From Lachnospiraceae bacterium (lineage in GTDB: Bacteria; Bacillota; Clostridia; Lachnospirales; Lachnospiraceae), in the NCBI GenBank assembly GCA_015057435.1, contig SVEJ01000002.1:46150-110149 (forward strand): 64,000 nt of DNA, read 5' to 3'. A program made the translations under genes and the position numbers. Position 1 is the first letter of the stretch; each line of letters starts with the position of its first letter. This document shows positions 9,850 through 17,793 of the stretch, in pieces. The notes under the pieces were generated by a model, which was not told the origin of the DNA, did not search any database, and saw only the letters and a program-made list of their open reading frames with translations.

Positions 9850-11664
9850 CTATGCAAAAAAGCTCTTAACATCAATATCAGAATAACTTTGTGAACAGAA
9901 ACCTTCTATCACAGCACCATTATTAATCTGAACTGAACGTGACTTAATATTACCCATAATAACTGCAGTAGAATCAACGATTACAGGTCCTTTTACATCA
10001 ATATCACCATTAACCGCACCTGCAATTACAGCTGACTCACCTTCAATGCCACCAATAATCATTGTGCCAACTCCAACTTTAACACTTCCATAAGATTTCA
10101 CATTACCTTCAATTCTTGCACCATTAGCATACAACTCGCCTGCTGTAATATCACCAACAACATTACCGCCAACAACTACTTTACCTTTACAAACAACACT
10201 ACCTTCAATCGCACCTATAATATCAATAGAGCCGTCTGTTTCTAAGTCACCTTTTAACTTTGTTCCTTTTGTAATATACGTTGTTTCAGTATCTGCTTCA
10301 TCTACATTAAATACTTTTTCTTCAACCTTTTTCTTTTCTTCTTTTACTTCTTCAACCGAATTAATTGAAATAACATCTTTATCTTTACTCATATCTTCTT
10401 CCTCCAAAGATTCTTCTACCGAATCTGAATCATCTACTGTCTCTTTTATCGATTCATTCGATATTTCTTCTACTGTTTCTTCAATAGGTTCTTCTATTTT
10501 TTCCTCAACAGACTCTTCGATTAATTCTTCAATCACTTCTTCAGGAGTCAGTTCAACTTCAGTATTCGTAGCTTCTTCGACAGTTTCTTCTATTGTGTCG
10601 TCAAACACTCCTTCAATATTCTCCTCAAGTGTATCTTTAACTTCTTCTACCGATTCTTGAACGAACGCTTCCTCTGTCTCTTCAACAACTTCTTCTGCCG
10701 ATTCTTCAACGAATGCTTCCTCTGTCTCTTCGACAACTTCTTCTGCCGATTCTTCAATAAATGATTTTTCTGTCTCTTCGATATTTTCTTCTATCTGTTC
10801 TTCAATCGAATCTTCAACAACTTCTTCCTTTACATCTTCTACCGATTCATCCAAAATCGTAGCTGATACTTCTTCTGAATTCGTATCATTATTGTTTTCA
10901 TTCTGCACTTCTTCAACCACATCTTGAAGCTGTTGCAACATATCTTCTAACGACTCACTTGGAAGTGTTATTTCTTCATCTGTATCCTCATGCGCATTTT
11001 CAGATACCGTGTTATTCGCTTCTAATTGATTCAACAAATCATCAACAGACAACTCCTCAGTGCTTGTAATATCTTGTTCTTCGTCAATCTTATTCGCACT
11101 CTCATCAGATGCTATATCAGCGGATTGTTTCATAGCTAATTGATTTAACAATTCTTCCACTGACATATCCATCGTATTCACTTCCATGTCATCATCCAAA
11201 AGCATTGTCTGCTCCGGTTCATCACTATATAACTCTTTATCTAATAATTCATCAATCTGATCAAGCATATCCTCCGGTGCAATTCCAAGTTCATCTAAAG
11301 GAACTTCATCTGCTATCTGTTCTTGATCCACAGCCTCTACTGTTTCTTCCTCACCAGATATCGGAGTATCCATTATCGTATCAAGAAGCTCTTCTATTGT
11401 TTCTTCATTCGTATGTTCATCGGACACATTCTCTTTGGATTCTTCTTGTGTCTCAACTTCTTCTACTTGTTTTTTTGTAGTTTTCTTTCTCGTGCGAGTT
11501 GTTTTTGGAGATGCTTTTTCTTTTTGCTTCTTAACTTTCTTTGGTTGTTCTACAAGCTCTTCCTCTTCAATTATCTCATTCTCATCATACATCTCATTAC
11601 CATCAGGCATCAGTTCATTCATCGCCTGTGTAAAATCTGCTTTAAAATCTTTAAAAAAACTCAT
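9850..11664 (-). CDS. bactofilin-domain protein with a long acidic repeat arm
   Basis: Two-part protein of 604 residues. Roughly residues 1-455 are extremely rich in Glu, Asp, Val and Thr, apart from a short Lys/Arg-rich patch near residues 45-65, and include direct repeats of a 16-residue unit (core EESAEEVVEETEEAFV). Residues 465-592 form a bactofilin (DUF583) beta-helix, seen as short Gly/Val/Ile turns such as TKLKGDLETDGSIDIIG and AIEGSVVCKGKVVVGG. Bactofilins polymerise without nucleotide into filaments that scaffold cell-wall or motility proteins; here only the fold is recognisable, not a partner. The start is the ATG at 11664 with GGAGG five bases upstream, not the TTG that precedes this site. 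It lies between a small membrane protein and pyrH, within 15 bases of each, so all three probably share a transcript. The acidic arm is probably disordered. Confidence 0.85.
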   Translation of the reverse strand: MSFFKDFKADFTQAMNELMPDGNEMYDENEIIEEEELVEQPKKVKKQKEKASPKTTRTRKKTTKKQVEEVETQEESKENVSDEHTNEETIEELLDTIMDTPISGEEETVEAVDQEQIADEVPLDELGIAPEDMLDQIDELLDKELYSDEPEQTMLLDDDMEVNTMDMSVEELLNQLAMKQSADIASDESANKIDEEQDITSTEELSVDDLLNQLEANNTVSENAHEDTDEEITLPSESLEDMLQQLQDVVEEVQNENNNDTNSEEVSATILDESVEDVKEEVVEDSIEEQIEENIEETEKSFIEESAEEVVEETEEAFVEESAEEVVEETEEAFVQESVEEVKDTLEENIEGVFDDTIEETVEEATNTEVELTPEEVIEELIEESVEEKIEEPIEETVEEISNESIKETVDDSDSVEESLEEEDMSKDKDVISINSVEEVKEEKKKVEEKVFNVDEADTETTYITKGTKLKGDLETDGSIDIIGAIEGSVVCKGKVVVGGNVVGDITAGELYANGARIEGNVKSYGSVKVGVGTMIIGGIEGESAVIAGAVNGDIDVKGPVIVDSTAVIMGNIKSRSVQINNGAVIEGFCSQSYSDIDVKSFFA

Positions 11665-11678
11665 ATAATCCTCCAAAT

Positions 11679-11906
11679 CTAAATGTATAATTGTTTTTCT
11701 ATCATAACAATCTGATTTTGTGAATAAATCTGATTAATCTTATTTTCTAACTTTAATACTTTCATAATCAAAACAAAATTCAAGATTACAGAAGAAAACA
11801 GCAAAAAAACAGCGGCAAATACAATAAGAGTCTTCAATCTGTTCACTCTCTTTCGCTTAGATGCCTTCTTATTATGCTTTTCATTTGTATTATTAACCGT
11901 TGCCAT
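11679..11906 (-). CDS. small bitopic membrane protein, FtsL/DivIC-like layout
   Basis: A 75-residue protein that I do not recognise by name. It has a basic N-terminal tail (many Lys, Arg and Asn up to residue 27), one membrane segment (about residues 28-50) and a short outward tail with heptad-like Leu/Ile spacing (LKLENKINQIYSQN). That layout resembles FtsL/DivIC-type division proteins, but it is too short and lacks any diagnostic motif, so no division role is claimed. It is the first gene after an extended -10 promoter at 11965-11973 and is followed 14 bases later by the bactofilin. A role as membrane partner of the bactofilin is an inference from position alone. Confidence 0.6.
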   Translation of the reverse strand: MATVNNTNEKHNKKASKRKRVNRLKTLIVFAAVFLLFSSVILNFVLIMKVLKLENKINQIYSQNQIVMIEKQLYI

Positions 11907-11964
11907 ATCCGATATCCTTTCATATAGATTTCATTCCTCAGAAATCTTCACATGATTACGTTTC

Positions 11965-11973
11965 ATTATAGCA
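11965..11973 (-). promoter_or_regulatory. extended -10 promoter for the small membrane protein, bactofilin and pyrH run
   Basis: The minus strand reads TGCTATAAT, a perfect extended -10 element for the housekeeping sigma factor. The -35 position, 17 bases upstream, is only TTTCAA. It lies between the phosphate-transporter terminator (12007-12038) and the ATG at 11906, so it begins a new transcription unit. Confidence 0.5.
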
Positions 11974-12006
11974 TAACATCCACCAAATTGAAACCTTAAA
12001 AATAGT

Positions 12007-12038
12007 AAAAAGGAATCGATCAAAAAATCGATTCCTTT
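12007..12038 (-). terminator. intrinsic terminator of the Na/phosphate cotransporter gene
   Basis: A perfect 12-base-pair stem (AAAGGAATCGAT against its complement) with a six-base loop lies 30 bases after the cotransporter stop codon and is followed by T residues on the minus strand. Confidence 0.8.
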
Positions 12039-12067
12039 CAGTAATTCATTTGACATTAAATATTAAA

Positions 12068-13867
12068 TTAAAACTTAATATTCTCTAACGGTGTAAGATA
12101 TTGTGCTTTACGGTTTTCCTGTTCAGCAAGATATGATTGATCACCGGAAGCATGTAATTCCTGTAAATATAAATGATGATTTTTCCAAATCTCTTCATTA
12201 TTCTTACCTAACATTAACATTGCTATACTTGAACATTGGTCAGCCGCACGTTCGAAATATGTTAACATATCCATAAATATCAAACCGGAATTAATTGAAC
12301 AGATTCCCTGACACAGACGATCTGTATGTCTATTCTTCAATAATAAAACCATATCATCAATAACTTCTTCTAACGGTTCAATTCGACGTGCAGTATATTC
12401 ATTATCTTGCTCTAATGCTTCAAGTGTCAAACGTAAAATTTCCGTAACTGCATCTCCGATAATTGCCAATTCTTTTCTGGCACTCTTCGAGAATTTCAAT
12501 TCTGAATCATACATCTTCTTTGCAAGCTCATCAAAATTAGTCGCATAATCACCAATACGCTCAATATCACGAATACATTGCATTAACATACTATGTTGAC
12601 GTTTGTCATGTTCTGCTTCCAAATTACTTGATAACTGAATCAGATAATTATCTGCAGCATCGGTAAAACGGTCTAATCGCGTTTCATTTTCATTAATTAA
12701 CTCTGTTTTATTATCTTCATATTTCTTAAATTGCTCTAAACTAAGAACAATATTATCCTTCGCTAAAGAAGCCATATTCGTTGCAAGCTTTGTAACTTCT
12801 CCCAATGCAACTGTAGGTGCAATCATAAGTTTGGAATCCAAAGCAGCAAGTTCCGGATAATCATCCTCTTGTTCTTCATCATCCTTGACAAGCGAACATG
12901 CAACCTTTACTAAAAGACCTGTAAATGGTAATAATACAATTGCAGTAATCAAATTAAACAGCGTCTGGAAATTAGCAATCACACCACTATCTACAGTACT
13001 GCCCCACAAATCAGCAAATCCACCTGCCTGTTTGATAATTGTCATTGCAATCATAAATAAAATCGTTCCGATTGTATTAAATACGATATGAACAATACCT
13101 GTACGCTTTGCATCCTTTGATGAACCAATAGAACAAACCAATGCAGTTGTTACACAAGTTCCCAAGTTAATACCCATAATAATCGGATAGATAAGATCAA
13201 ATGTCATAACACCCGTTGATGACAAAGCCTGCAAAATACCTACCATTGCCGAAGAACTCTGTACAATTACTGTTAAAACTAAGCCTGTAAAAATACCAAG
13301 TAAAGGCATATCCGTAAAATACGCCAAAATGTTTGTAAACGCCGGTGATTCTGAAAGCGGTTCTACTGCATCTGTCATTGAGAGTAATCCCATAAATAAA
13401 ATACCAAAGCCAAGTGCAATTAAACCAATATTCTTACTTGCCTCTTTTTTAACAAACATAATTAAAATAATACCAATAATAAGTGCTAACGGAGCCAAAA
13501 AATCCGGTTTAAAAAACGCCAAAATAGAATTTCCTGACGAATCCACATCCATCAAACGAATAATCTGTGCTGTTACAGTTGTACCGATATTAGCACCTAA
13601 TACAATACTTACTGCTTGTTTCAAATTCAAAATTCCGGCACCAATCAAACCAACCGTTAATACAATCGTTGCCGTTGAACTTTGAATAATCGCTGTTACT
13701 AATGTACCTGTTAACAATCCTAAAAATACATTCTGTGTTAATTTTCCTAATACATTCTTCAATGTATTACCTGAGCCCTGTTTTAATCCATCTCCCATGA
13801 TCTCCATTCCATAAAGGAACATTGCAAGACCACCAAGTAGCTTTACAGCCATCATTAACGCATCCAT
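12068..13867 (-). CDS. Na+/phosphate cotransporter (NptA family) with PhoU-like C-terminal domain
   Basis: Membrane transporter predicted to import phosphate with sodium. The N-terminal half (about residues 1-320) contains the two inverted Na/Pi-cotransporter repeats, each with a Gly-Thr loop and a QSS motif: QSSTATIVLTVG with GANIGTTVTAQI, and QSSSAMVGIL with GINLGTCVTTAL. The C-terminal half (about 340-570) is helical and PhoU-like (ERIGDYATNFDELAKKM), probably a cytoplasmic regulatory domain. The start is the ATG at 13867 with AAGGGAG eight bases upstream; an earlier in-frame ATG lies in the leader. The gene stands alone between a good promoter and a strong terminator, with a hairpin at the start of its leader. 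Total length is 599 residues. Confidence 0.9.
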   Translation of the reverse strand: MDALMMAVKLLGGLAMFLYGMEIMGDGLKQGSGNTLKNVLGKLTQNVFLGLLTGTLVTAIIQSSTATIVLTVGLIGAGILNLKQAVSIVLGANIGTTVTAQIIRLMDVDSSGNSILAFFKPDFLAPLALIIGIILIMFVKKEASKNIGLIALGFGILFMGLLSMTDAVEPLSESPAFTNILAYFTDMPLLGIFTGLVLTVIVQSSSAMVGILQALSSTGVMTFDLIYPIIMGINLGTCVTTALVCSIGSSKDAKRTGIVHIVFNTIGTILFMIAMTIIKQAGGFADLWGSTVDSGVIANFQTLFNLITAIVLLPFTGLLVKVACSLVKDDEEQEDDYPELAALDSKLMIAPTVALGEVTKLATNMASLAKDNIVLSLEQFKKYEDNKTELINENETRLDRFTDAADNYLIQLSSNLEAEHDKRQHSMLMQCIRDIERIGDYATNFDELAKKMYDSELKFSKSARKELAIIGDAVTEILRLTLEALEQDNEYTARRIEPLEEVIDDMVLLLKNRHTDRLCQGICSINSGLIFMDMLTYFERAADQCSSIAMLMLGKNNEEIWKNHHLYLQELHASGDQSYLAEQENRKAQYLTPLENIKF

Positions 13868-13884
13868 TTTATTATCTCCCTTAA

Positions 13885-13911
13885 TAAAAAATTGGGGTAT
13901 CTCACCCAATT
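13885..13911 (-). promoter_or_regulatory. leader hairpin with T-run at the 5' end of the cotransporter mRNA
   Basis: AATTGGG pairs with CCCAATT around an eight-base loop and is followed on the minus strand by six T. It lies only a few bases after the predicted transcription start (-10 at 13916-13921) and before the Shine-Dalgarno site. It may be a 5' stabilising hairpin or a small attenuator; the sequence does not decide. Confidence 0.4.
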
Positions 13912-13915
13912 CAAT

Positions 13916-13944
13916 ATGATACTTTATTTATGTGAAACTGACAA
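13916..13944 (-). promoter_or_regulatory. housekeeping promoter of the Na/phosphate cotransporter
   Basis: The minus strand has TTGTCA (13939-13944), a 17-base spacer and TATCAT (13916-13921), a good SigA-type match with optimal spacing. It is about 50 bases before the ATG at 13867. Confidence 0.65.
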
Positions 13945-13981
13945 GAAAAATTTTATAAAATTGTCGAAAAAAATATGCAAC

Positions 13982-14029
13982 ACATATTGTATATTCTGCC
14001 AAATTTTCGATAACAAATATACAGAATAT
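13982..14029. repeat. inverted repeat between tsf and the cotransporter promoter
   Basis: ATATTCTG (13991-13998) is repeated inverted as CAGAATAT (14022-14029) across 23 bases. The left arm belongs to a 17-base stretch (13982-13998) that recurs with one mismatch at 14048-14064 inside the tsf terminator. It may be a decayed copy of the terminator or an operator upstream of the transporter promoter. Confidence 0.45.
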
Positions 14030-14032
14030 CAT

Positions 14033-14067
14033 AAAAAAACAGAGTATACATATTGTATACTCTGTTT
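14033..14067 (-). terminator. intrinsic terminator of tsf
   Basis: A perfect 13-base-pair stem (AAACAGAGTATAC with its complement) and five-base loop, followed by seven T on the minus strand, lies about 15 bases after the tsf stop. Confidence 0.85.
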
Positions 14068-14082
14068 CATATTTGAAAAAGA

Positions 14083-15162
14083 TTACTTATTCATCTGAGC
14101 AGCAACTTCTGCAGCGAAATCCTCGTTCTTCTTTTCCATACCTTCACCAACTTCGAAACGAACGAATGTTTTGATAGTAAGATTCTTATTAACTGACTCA
14201 AGATACTTAGCAACTGTCTGCTTACCATCTTCTGCCTTTACATAAACCTGATCAAGAAGACTGATTTCTTTTAACTGCTTAGAAATACGACCTTCGATCA
14301 TGCCACCAAAAATTTTGTTGTCAACAATATTAGCCTTGTCCTGCATAGCCAAATCACTTAATGTAGCCTTAGCAGCGTCAGACAAGAAGTTGAATAAATA
14401 CTTGTCATTCTTCTTCTCTTCATAGATTGCAAGATCTTCATCAGAGAATAACTTGTCATTTACTGCCTTATCAAACAATGCATTTAAAATTGGCTTTGGA
14501 AGTGAAGCAGAATCATTCAAAGAACTATCTACTGTAATGTCTCTCATCTTATCAATTTCTTCCTGAGAAATATCAGCTCTACCAACATACTGTGGATTCA
14601 TAGCAGCAACCTGCATAGCAACGTTCATCAATGCTTCCTTCTCTGCATCGCCATTGTCACCTGTTGCAGCAACTAAAACACCAATCTTTCCGCCTGCGTG
14701 AAGATAAGTAGCTACGCAATCACCGGAAACCTTTGCAAATCTACGAACAGATAACTTCTCTCCGATTGTAGATGTCTTCTCAACTAAAAGATCCTGAAGA
14801 CCATTCATAGCAAGAAGAGAATCGATATCCTCACCATTCATACCACCATTTAATCCTGAAGCAAGTGCATTATCAGCAATTGTCTGTACAAATTCCTGGA
14901 ACACTTCATTCTTAGCAACGAAATCCGTCTCTGAGTTAACCTCAACAACAACTGCATCCGAACCATTAGTAGCTACACGTGCAATACCTTCAGCTGCAAT
15001 TCTGCTAGCTTTTTTCTCCATCTTAGCAGCACCACTTTTTCTTAATACTTCAACAGCTGCTTCCATATTACCATCAGTCTCTGCAAGAGCCTTCTTACAG
15101 TCCATCATTCCTGCGCCGGTCATCTCTCTTAACTCTTTTACCATACTTGCTGTAATAGCCAT
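14083..15162 (-). CDS. tsf: translation elongation factor Ts, long form
   Basis: Nucleotide exchange factor that reloads EF-Tu with GTP. The N-terminal UBA-like domain ([22 protein letters not shown]) is followed by the core motif TDFVAKN (residues 79-85) that inserts into EF-Tu. The usual C-terminal end [20 protein letters not shown] is present. The protein is 359 residues, against 283 in Escherichia coli; most of the excess falls around residues 195-255, between [12 protein letters not shown] and the [12 protein letters not shown] segment. The ATG at 15162 has GGAGG seven bases upstream; the ATG 15 bases earlier overlaps that site. It is the second gene of the rpsB-tsf pair, with a hairpin and an inverted repeat in the 144-base gap. 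Confidence 0.96.
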   Translation of the reverse strand: MAITASMVKELREMTGAGMMDCKKALAETDGNMEAAVEVLRKSGAAKMEKKASRIAAEGIARVATNGSDAVVVEVNSETDFVAKNEVFQEFVQTIADNALASGLNGGMNGEDIDSLLAMNGLQDLLVEKTSTIGEKLSVRRFAKVSGDCVATYLHAGGKIGVLVAATGDNGDAEKEALMNVAMQVAAMNPQYVGRADISQEEIDKMRDITVDSSLNDSASLPKPILNALFDKAVNDKLFSDEDLAIYEEKKNDKYLFNFLSDAAKATLSDLAMQDKANIVDNKIFGGMIEGRISKQLKEISLLDQVYVKAEDGKQTVAKYLESVNKNLTIKTFVRFEVGEGMEKKNEDFAAEVAAQMNK

Positions 15163-15196
15163 TTTAATTTCCTCCATAATAAAATAATTATTCTTG

Positions 15197-15225
15197 ATTG
15201 AGATTATTATATCTAATATCTCAAT
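15197..15225 (-). repeat. inverted repeat just upstream of tsf
   Basis: ATTGAGAT pairs with ATCTCAAT, extended inward by ATTA/TAAT with one bulged base. It lies in the tsf leader, some 35 bases before the ATG. A control hairpin or an RNA-processing site between the two translation genes is possible. Confidence 0.45.
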
Positions 15226-15242
15226 TATACATTTCTTTAAGA

Positions 15243-15271
15243 AAAGCCTTAGCCCATTAGGCTAAGGCTTT
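15243..15271 (-). terminator. hairpin between rpsB and tsf (terminator or attenuator)
   Basis: A perfect 12-base-pair stem, AAAGCCTTAGCC on the plus strand with its complement, and a five-base loop lie 36 bases after the rpsB stop. On the minus strand it is followed by CTTTTCTT, only a modest T-run. It probably lowers tsf transcription relative to rpsB. Confidence 0.6.
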
Positions 15272-15306
15272 AAAGTCTTTCAAATGATTCTTTTGAATCT
15301 ATCTAA

Positions 15307-16038
15307 TTATTCTGCATCTGCCTCTTCAGCAACTTCTTCAGCTACTTCAGCATCTACACCCTGATTAGCTTCGATAACAGCATCAGCCATCTTTGCTACG
15401 ATTAACTTAACCGCACGAATAGCATCATCGTTACCAGGAATTACATAATCTAACTCTTCAGGATCACAGTTTGTATCTGCAATACCTACTAAAGGAATTC
15501 CTAATGAATGTGCTTCCTGAATACAAATTCTTTCCTTACGTGGATCAACAACAAAAATCATATCAGGAGCTCCGCCCATTTCTTTGATACCACCAAGGTT
15601 CTTCTGAAGCTTATCCATCTCTTTCTTAATCTGGATAACTTCCTTCTTAGGAAGAACATCAAATGTTCCGTCTTCTTCCATCTGCTCATACTTCTTCAAA
15701 GTAGCAATACGAGTCTCGATAGTCTTCCAGTTAGTAAGCATACCACCTAACCATCTCTCATTAACATAGTACATACCACATCTCTCTGCTTCAGACTTAA
15801 CTGAATCCTGAGCCTGCTTCTTAGTACCAACAAATAAAATCTTGCCACCCTCTGCAGCACATTTCTTAATTGCATCGTAAGCTTCATCTACCTTACCAAC
15901 TGACTTCTGTAAGTCAATGATGTAGATACCGTTACGCTCAGTATAAATGTACTCAGCCATCTTAGGGTTCCATCTTCTTGTCTGGTGTCCAAAATGCACA
16001 CCTGCTTCCAATAACTGCTTCATTGAAATAACGCTCAT
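15307..16038 (-). CDS. rpsB: 30S ribosomal protein S2
   Basis: Structural protein of the small ribosomal subunit, needed for S1 binding and initiation. The 243-residue protein shows the S2 signatures [19 protein letters not shown] at the N-terminus and [19 protein letters not shown] in the middle, with the inserted coiled-coil of S2 between (roughly residues 100-160). The C-terminus ends in a short acidic Ala/Glu tail. An upstream SigA-type promoter with a leader of about 120 bases and AGGAGG before the ATG indicate strong expression. It follows the flagellar operon exactly as in Bacillus subtilis, but with its own promoter and an intervening terminator. Confidence 0.98.
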   Translation of the reverse strand: MSVISMKQLLEAGVHFGHQTRRWNPKMAEYIYTERNGIYIIDLQKSVGKVDEAYDAIKKCAAEGGKILFVGTKKQAQDSVKSEAERCGMYYVNERWLGGMLTNWKTIETRIATLKKYEQMEEDGTFDVLPKKEVIQIKKEMDKLQKNLGGIKEMGGAPDMIFVVDPRKERICIQEAHSLGIPLVGIADTNCDPEELDYVIPGNDDAIRAVKLIVAKMADAVIEANQGVDAEVAEEVAEEADAE

Positions 16039-16166
16039 AATTTACCTCCTGGTTTTACCTCCAATAGCTTCCAATTCCGAACAACGACTCTGCAACACGC
16101 GTCATGGCTACAAATCCGCACCAATTCGGTAATCCACTATTGTGTATTATTTTTTTACCGTTTGGT

Positions 16167-16195
16167 ATTATAACACAGGAATTCTAATATAACAA
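16167..16195 (-). promoter_or_regulatory. SigA-type promoter of rpsB-tsf
   Basis: The minus strand has TTGTTA (16190-16195), a 17-base spacer and a perfect TATAAT (16167-16172). It sits between the motility-operon terminator and rpsB, leaving a leader of about 120 bases (16039-16160) in which I recognise no known riboswitch or ribosomal-protein leader fold. Confidence 0.7.
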
Positions 16196-16205
16196 GAACT
16201 TTTTT

Positions 16206-16243
16206 ACAAAAAAAGGATAAATCTACGCTTAGATTCATCCTTT
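16206..16243 (-). terminator. intrinsic terminator closing the flagellar/chemotaxis operon
   Basis: A 14-base-pair stem (one G-U pair) with a four-base loop, followed by seven T on the minus strand, lies 13 bases beyond the last motility-cluster gene. It separates the cluster from rpsB. Confidence 0.85.
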
Positions 16244-16256
16244 GTTTAACTTAAGA

Positions 16257-16910
16257 TTATTGAGGATCGGAAATCGCAATCGCAATCTCCTCATACGACA
16301 TTCCGATTGTCAACGAATGTGTTCCAACACTTATACGGTTTGCATAACCATTCTTAATAAGATAATCATCAAACTCCTCAGCATTTTTTATTAATCCGGC
16401 CTCTTCTAACATCTGACATACAGGATAAGAAGACATACCACCTCTGATGGTAATCTGAATCGTCTTCTTTTCTTGTTTGTTATTCTGCGTTGTCGTTTCA
16501 GTCGTAACTTCTTGTGTTGTGCTTTTTGCAGTTGTTGTTTCTGTTGTGGATTTTTCAGTTACCTGTTTCTCAGTTGTTTTTTTCTCTGTTGTTTTTTTCT
16601 CAGTTGTCTTCTTTTCTGTGTTGTCATCTTTTGATTTTTTTTCTGTTGTTTTTTTATCTTCTTTTTGGGATTCTTCTTTTGTTATATCTTGAATAGTTGA
16701 TTTATCTTTTTCGTGCTCCGTTGTAGAATCTTTTTTTAATGCATCTTGAACAGATTCTTGTTTTTCAACCATTCCTAATTCTTTTGCCCTTTCAATCACT
16801 TCTTTATCTGATATCGTATTCAAATCAGTGGATTGAAATGCTGTTATACTAATAATTGAGGCAAAAATAATACCGATTCCTAAACCTCTTAAAAAGTATT
16901 TGAACTTCAT
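16257..16910 (-). CDS. membrane-anchored MltG/YceG LysM-like domain protein without the catalytic part
   Basis: A 217-residue protein with one N-terminal membrane segment (residues 7-24), a very polar linker (about 40-150) and a C-terminal domain of about 65 residues. The linker is built from Lys, Thr and Glu, with tandem TTEKK-type repeats near 100-120. The terminal domain (RGGMSSYPVCQMLEEAGLI to TIGMSYEEIAIAIS) resembles the LysM-like subdomain of endolytic transglycosylase MltG, but the chain ends before where the catalytic domain and its Glu would be. It may reach through the cell wall and bind it; enzymatic cleavage is not expected. It is the last gene of the motility cluster, with its GGAGAA Shine-Dalgarno site inside the end of the previous gene. 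Confidence 0.7.
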   Translation of the reverse strand: MKFKYFLRGLGIGIIFASIISITAFQSTDLNTISDKEVIERAKELGMVEKQESVQDALKKDSTTEHEKDKSTIQDITKEESQKEDKKTTEKKSKDDNTEKKTTEKKTTEKKTTEKQVTEKSTTETTTAKSTTQEVTTETTTQNNKQEKKTIQITIRGGMSSYPVCQMLEEAGLIKNAEEFDDYLIKNGYANRISVGTHSLTIGMSYEEIAIAISDPQ

Positions 16911-16912
16911 TT

Positions 16913-17779
16913 CTATTCTCCTTGATATAAATCAATGACTAACTTTACTTCTCCGACTCCTAATCCAAGCTGTTTTGCAATTTCCAAAATACTGTTTCCG
17001 TTACGGTGCATTTGTAAAATGATATCATTGGAATTTCCGTTTTCTTTAAATTCTTCTTCAAATTCTTTATCAAAATCAAGCTCAGTATCATCTAATTGTG
17101 AAAAAACATCATCCACGGAATCTAAATTTACCTCTATGGTTTCTTCTTCTAATGCTTCAGTTTCCAACGGCTTTTCTTCAATTACAGTGGATTCATCTAT
17201 AGTTTCTGTTTGCTCTATGTCAACTTGTACATTTTCGATATTAGATGCCTGTACTGTCTCCTGTGCCGTCTCTTGCAATGCTTGTTCCATTCTGGAATAC
17301 TCCAGATTCATCTGATCAGATGGCATATATGTATATGGACGTTCAACCTCTAACTTTCTTGCTTGCTCTAATGCATCTTTTGCCTCTTTGTTTGCATCAT
17401 TAACAATCCGAACCGTTTTCATAATGTCTTTTTGTTTGTCATCTAACATACTATATAAAAACATCACTTCTTTATGATTCTTCTCAATCTGCTCACATAC
17501 AGCAACCGCATAATCTCCCAAAGCCATCGTTTTTTCATTAGCCATATTTGCTAATGATTCATTCGTTTCATATAATATATCTTTCGCCTGATTCGCAATC
17601 ACATCCTCGATTTTACGACGTATAATACGCAGTTCCCTTTCCGAAAAAGCATAATCGTCATCAATCGACATCAAATTGTGCAGATTCTCTTCCTTTGAAG
17701 AAATCTTTTCCGTAACGAAAAAACTCGTAATACAGATTATGATTCCAATTATAATCATTATTATTATTGTTATTGTCAT
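16913..17779 (-). CDS. DUF6115/SwrB-like membrane protein at the swrB position
   Basis: A 288-residue protein with one N-terminal membrane segment (residues 1-24), then a helical, probably coiled-coil cytoplasmic region (about 25-130), an acidic low-complexity stretch (about 150-245) and a C-terminal helix-turn-helix-like tail (MHRNGNSILEIAKQLGLGVGEVKLVIDLYQ). The last segment is what DUF6115 proteins share. In Bacillus subtilis the gene between sigD and rpsB is swrB, a membrane protein that helps activate flagellar export. Position and layout match, but sequence likeness to SwrB is weak, so the role is inferred. Confidence 0.6.
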   Translation of the reverse strand: MTITIIIMIIIGIIICITSFFVTEKISSKEENLHNLMSIDDDYAFSERELRIIRRKIEDVIANQAKDILYETNESLANMANEKTMALGDYAVAVCEQIEKNHKEVMFLYSMLDDKQKDIMKTVRIVNDANKEAKDALEQARKLEVERPYTYMPSDQMNLEYSRMEQALQETAQETVQASNIENVQVDIEQTETIDESTVIEEKPLETEALEEETIEVNLDSVDDVFSQLDDTELDFDKEFEEEFKENGNSNDIILQMHRNGNSILEIAKQLGLGVGEVKLVIDLYQGE

Positions 17780-17793
17780 GATAAACTCCTATC

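Noticed and set aside
10640..10790. 48-base direct repeats considered as CRISPR or satellite
   Set aside because: They are in frame inside the bactofilin arm, contiguous without spacers, and vary at third codon positions like coding repeats.
11323..11682. Plus-strand frame opposite the bactofilin N-terminus, rich in Phe and Leu
   Set aside because: Its hydrophobic composition is the mirror of Glu/Lys-rich codons; no start signals.
16039..16166. rpsB leader considered as a ribosomal-protein autoregulatory leader or riboswitch
   Set aside because: No recognisable consensus or clear long-range pairing could be found by eye.
16477..16692. Plus-strand frame rich in Val, Phe and Ser repeats
   Set aside because: Antisense shadow of the TTEKK coding repeats of the MltG-like gene.
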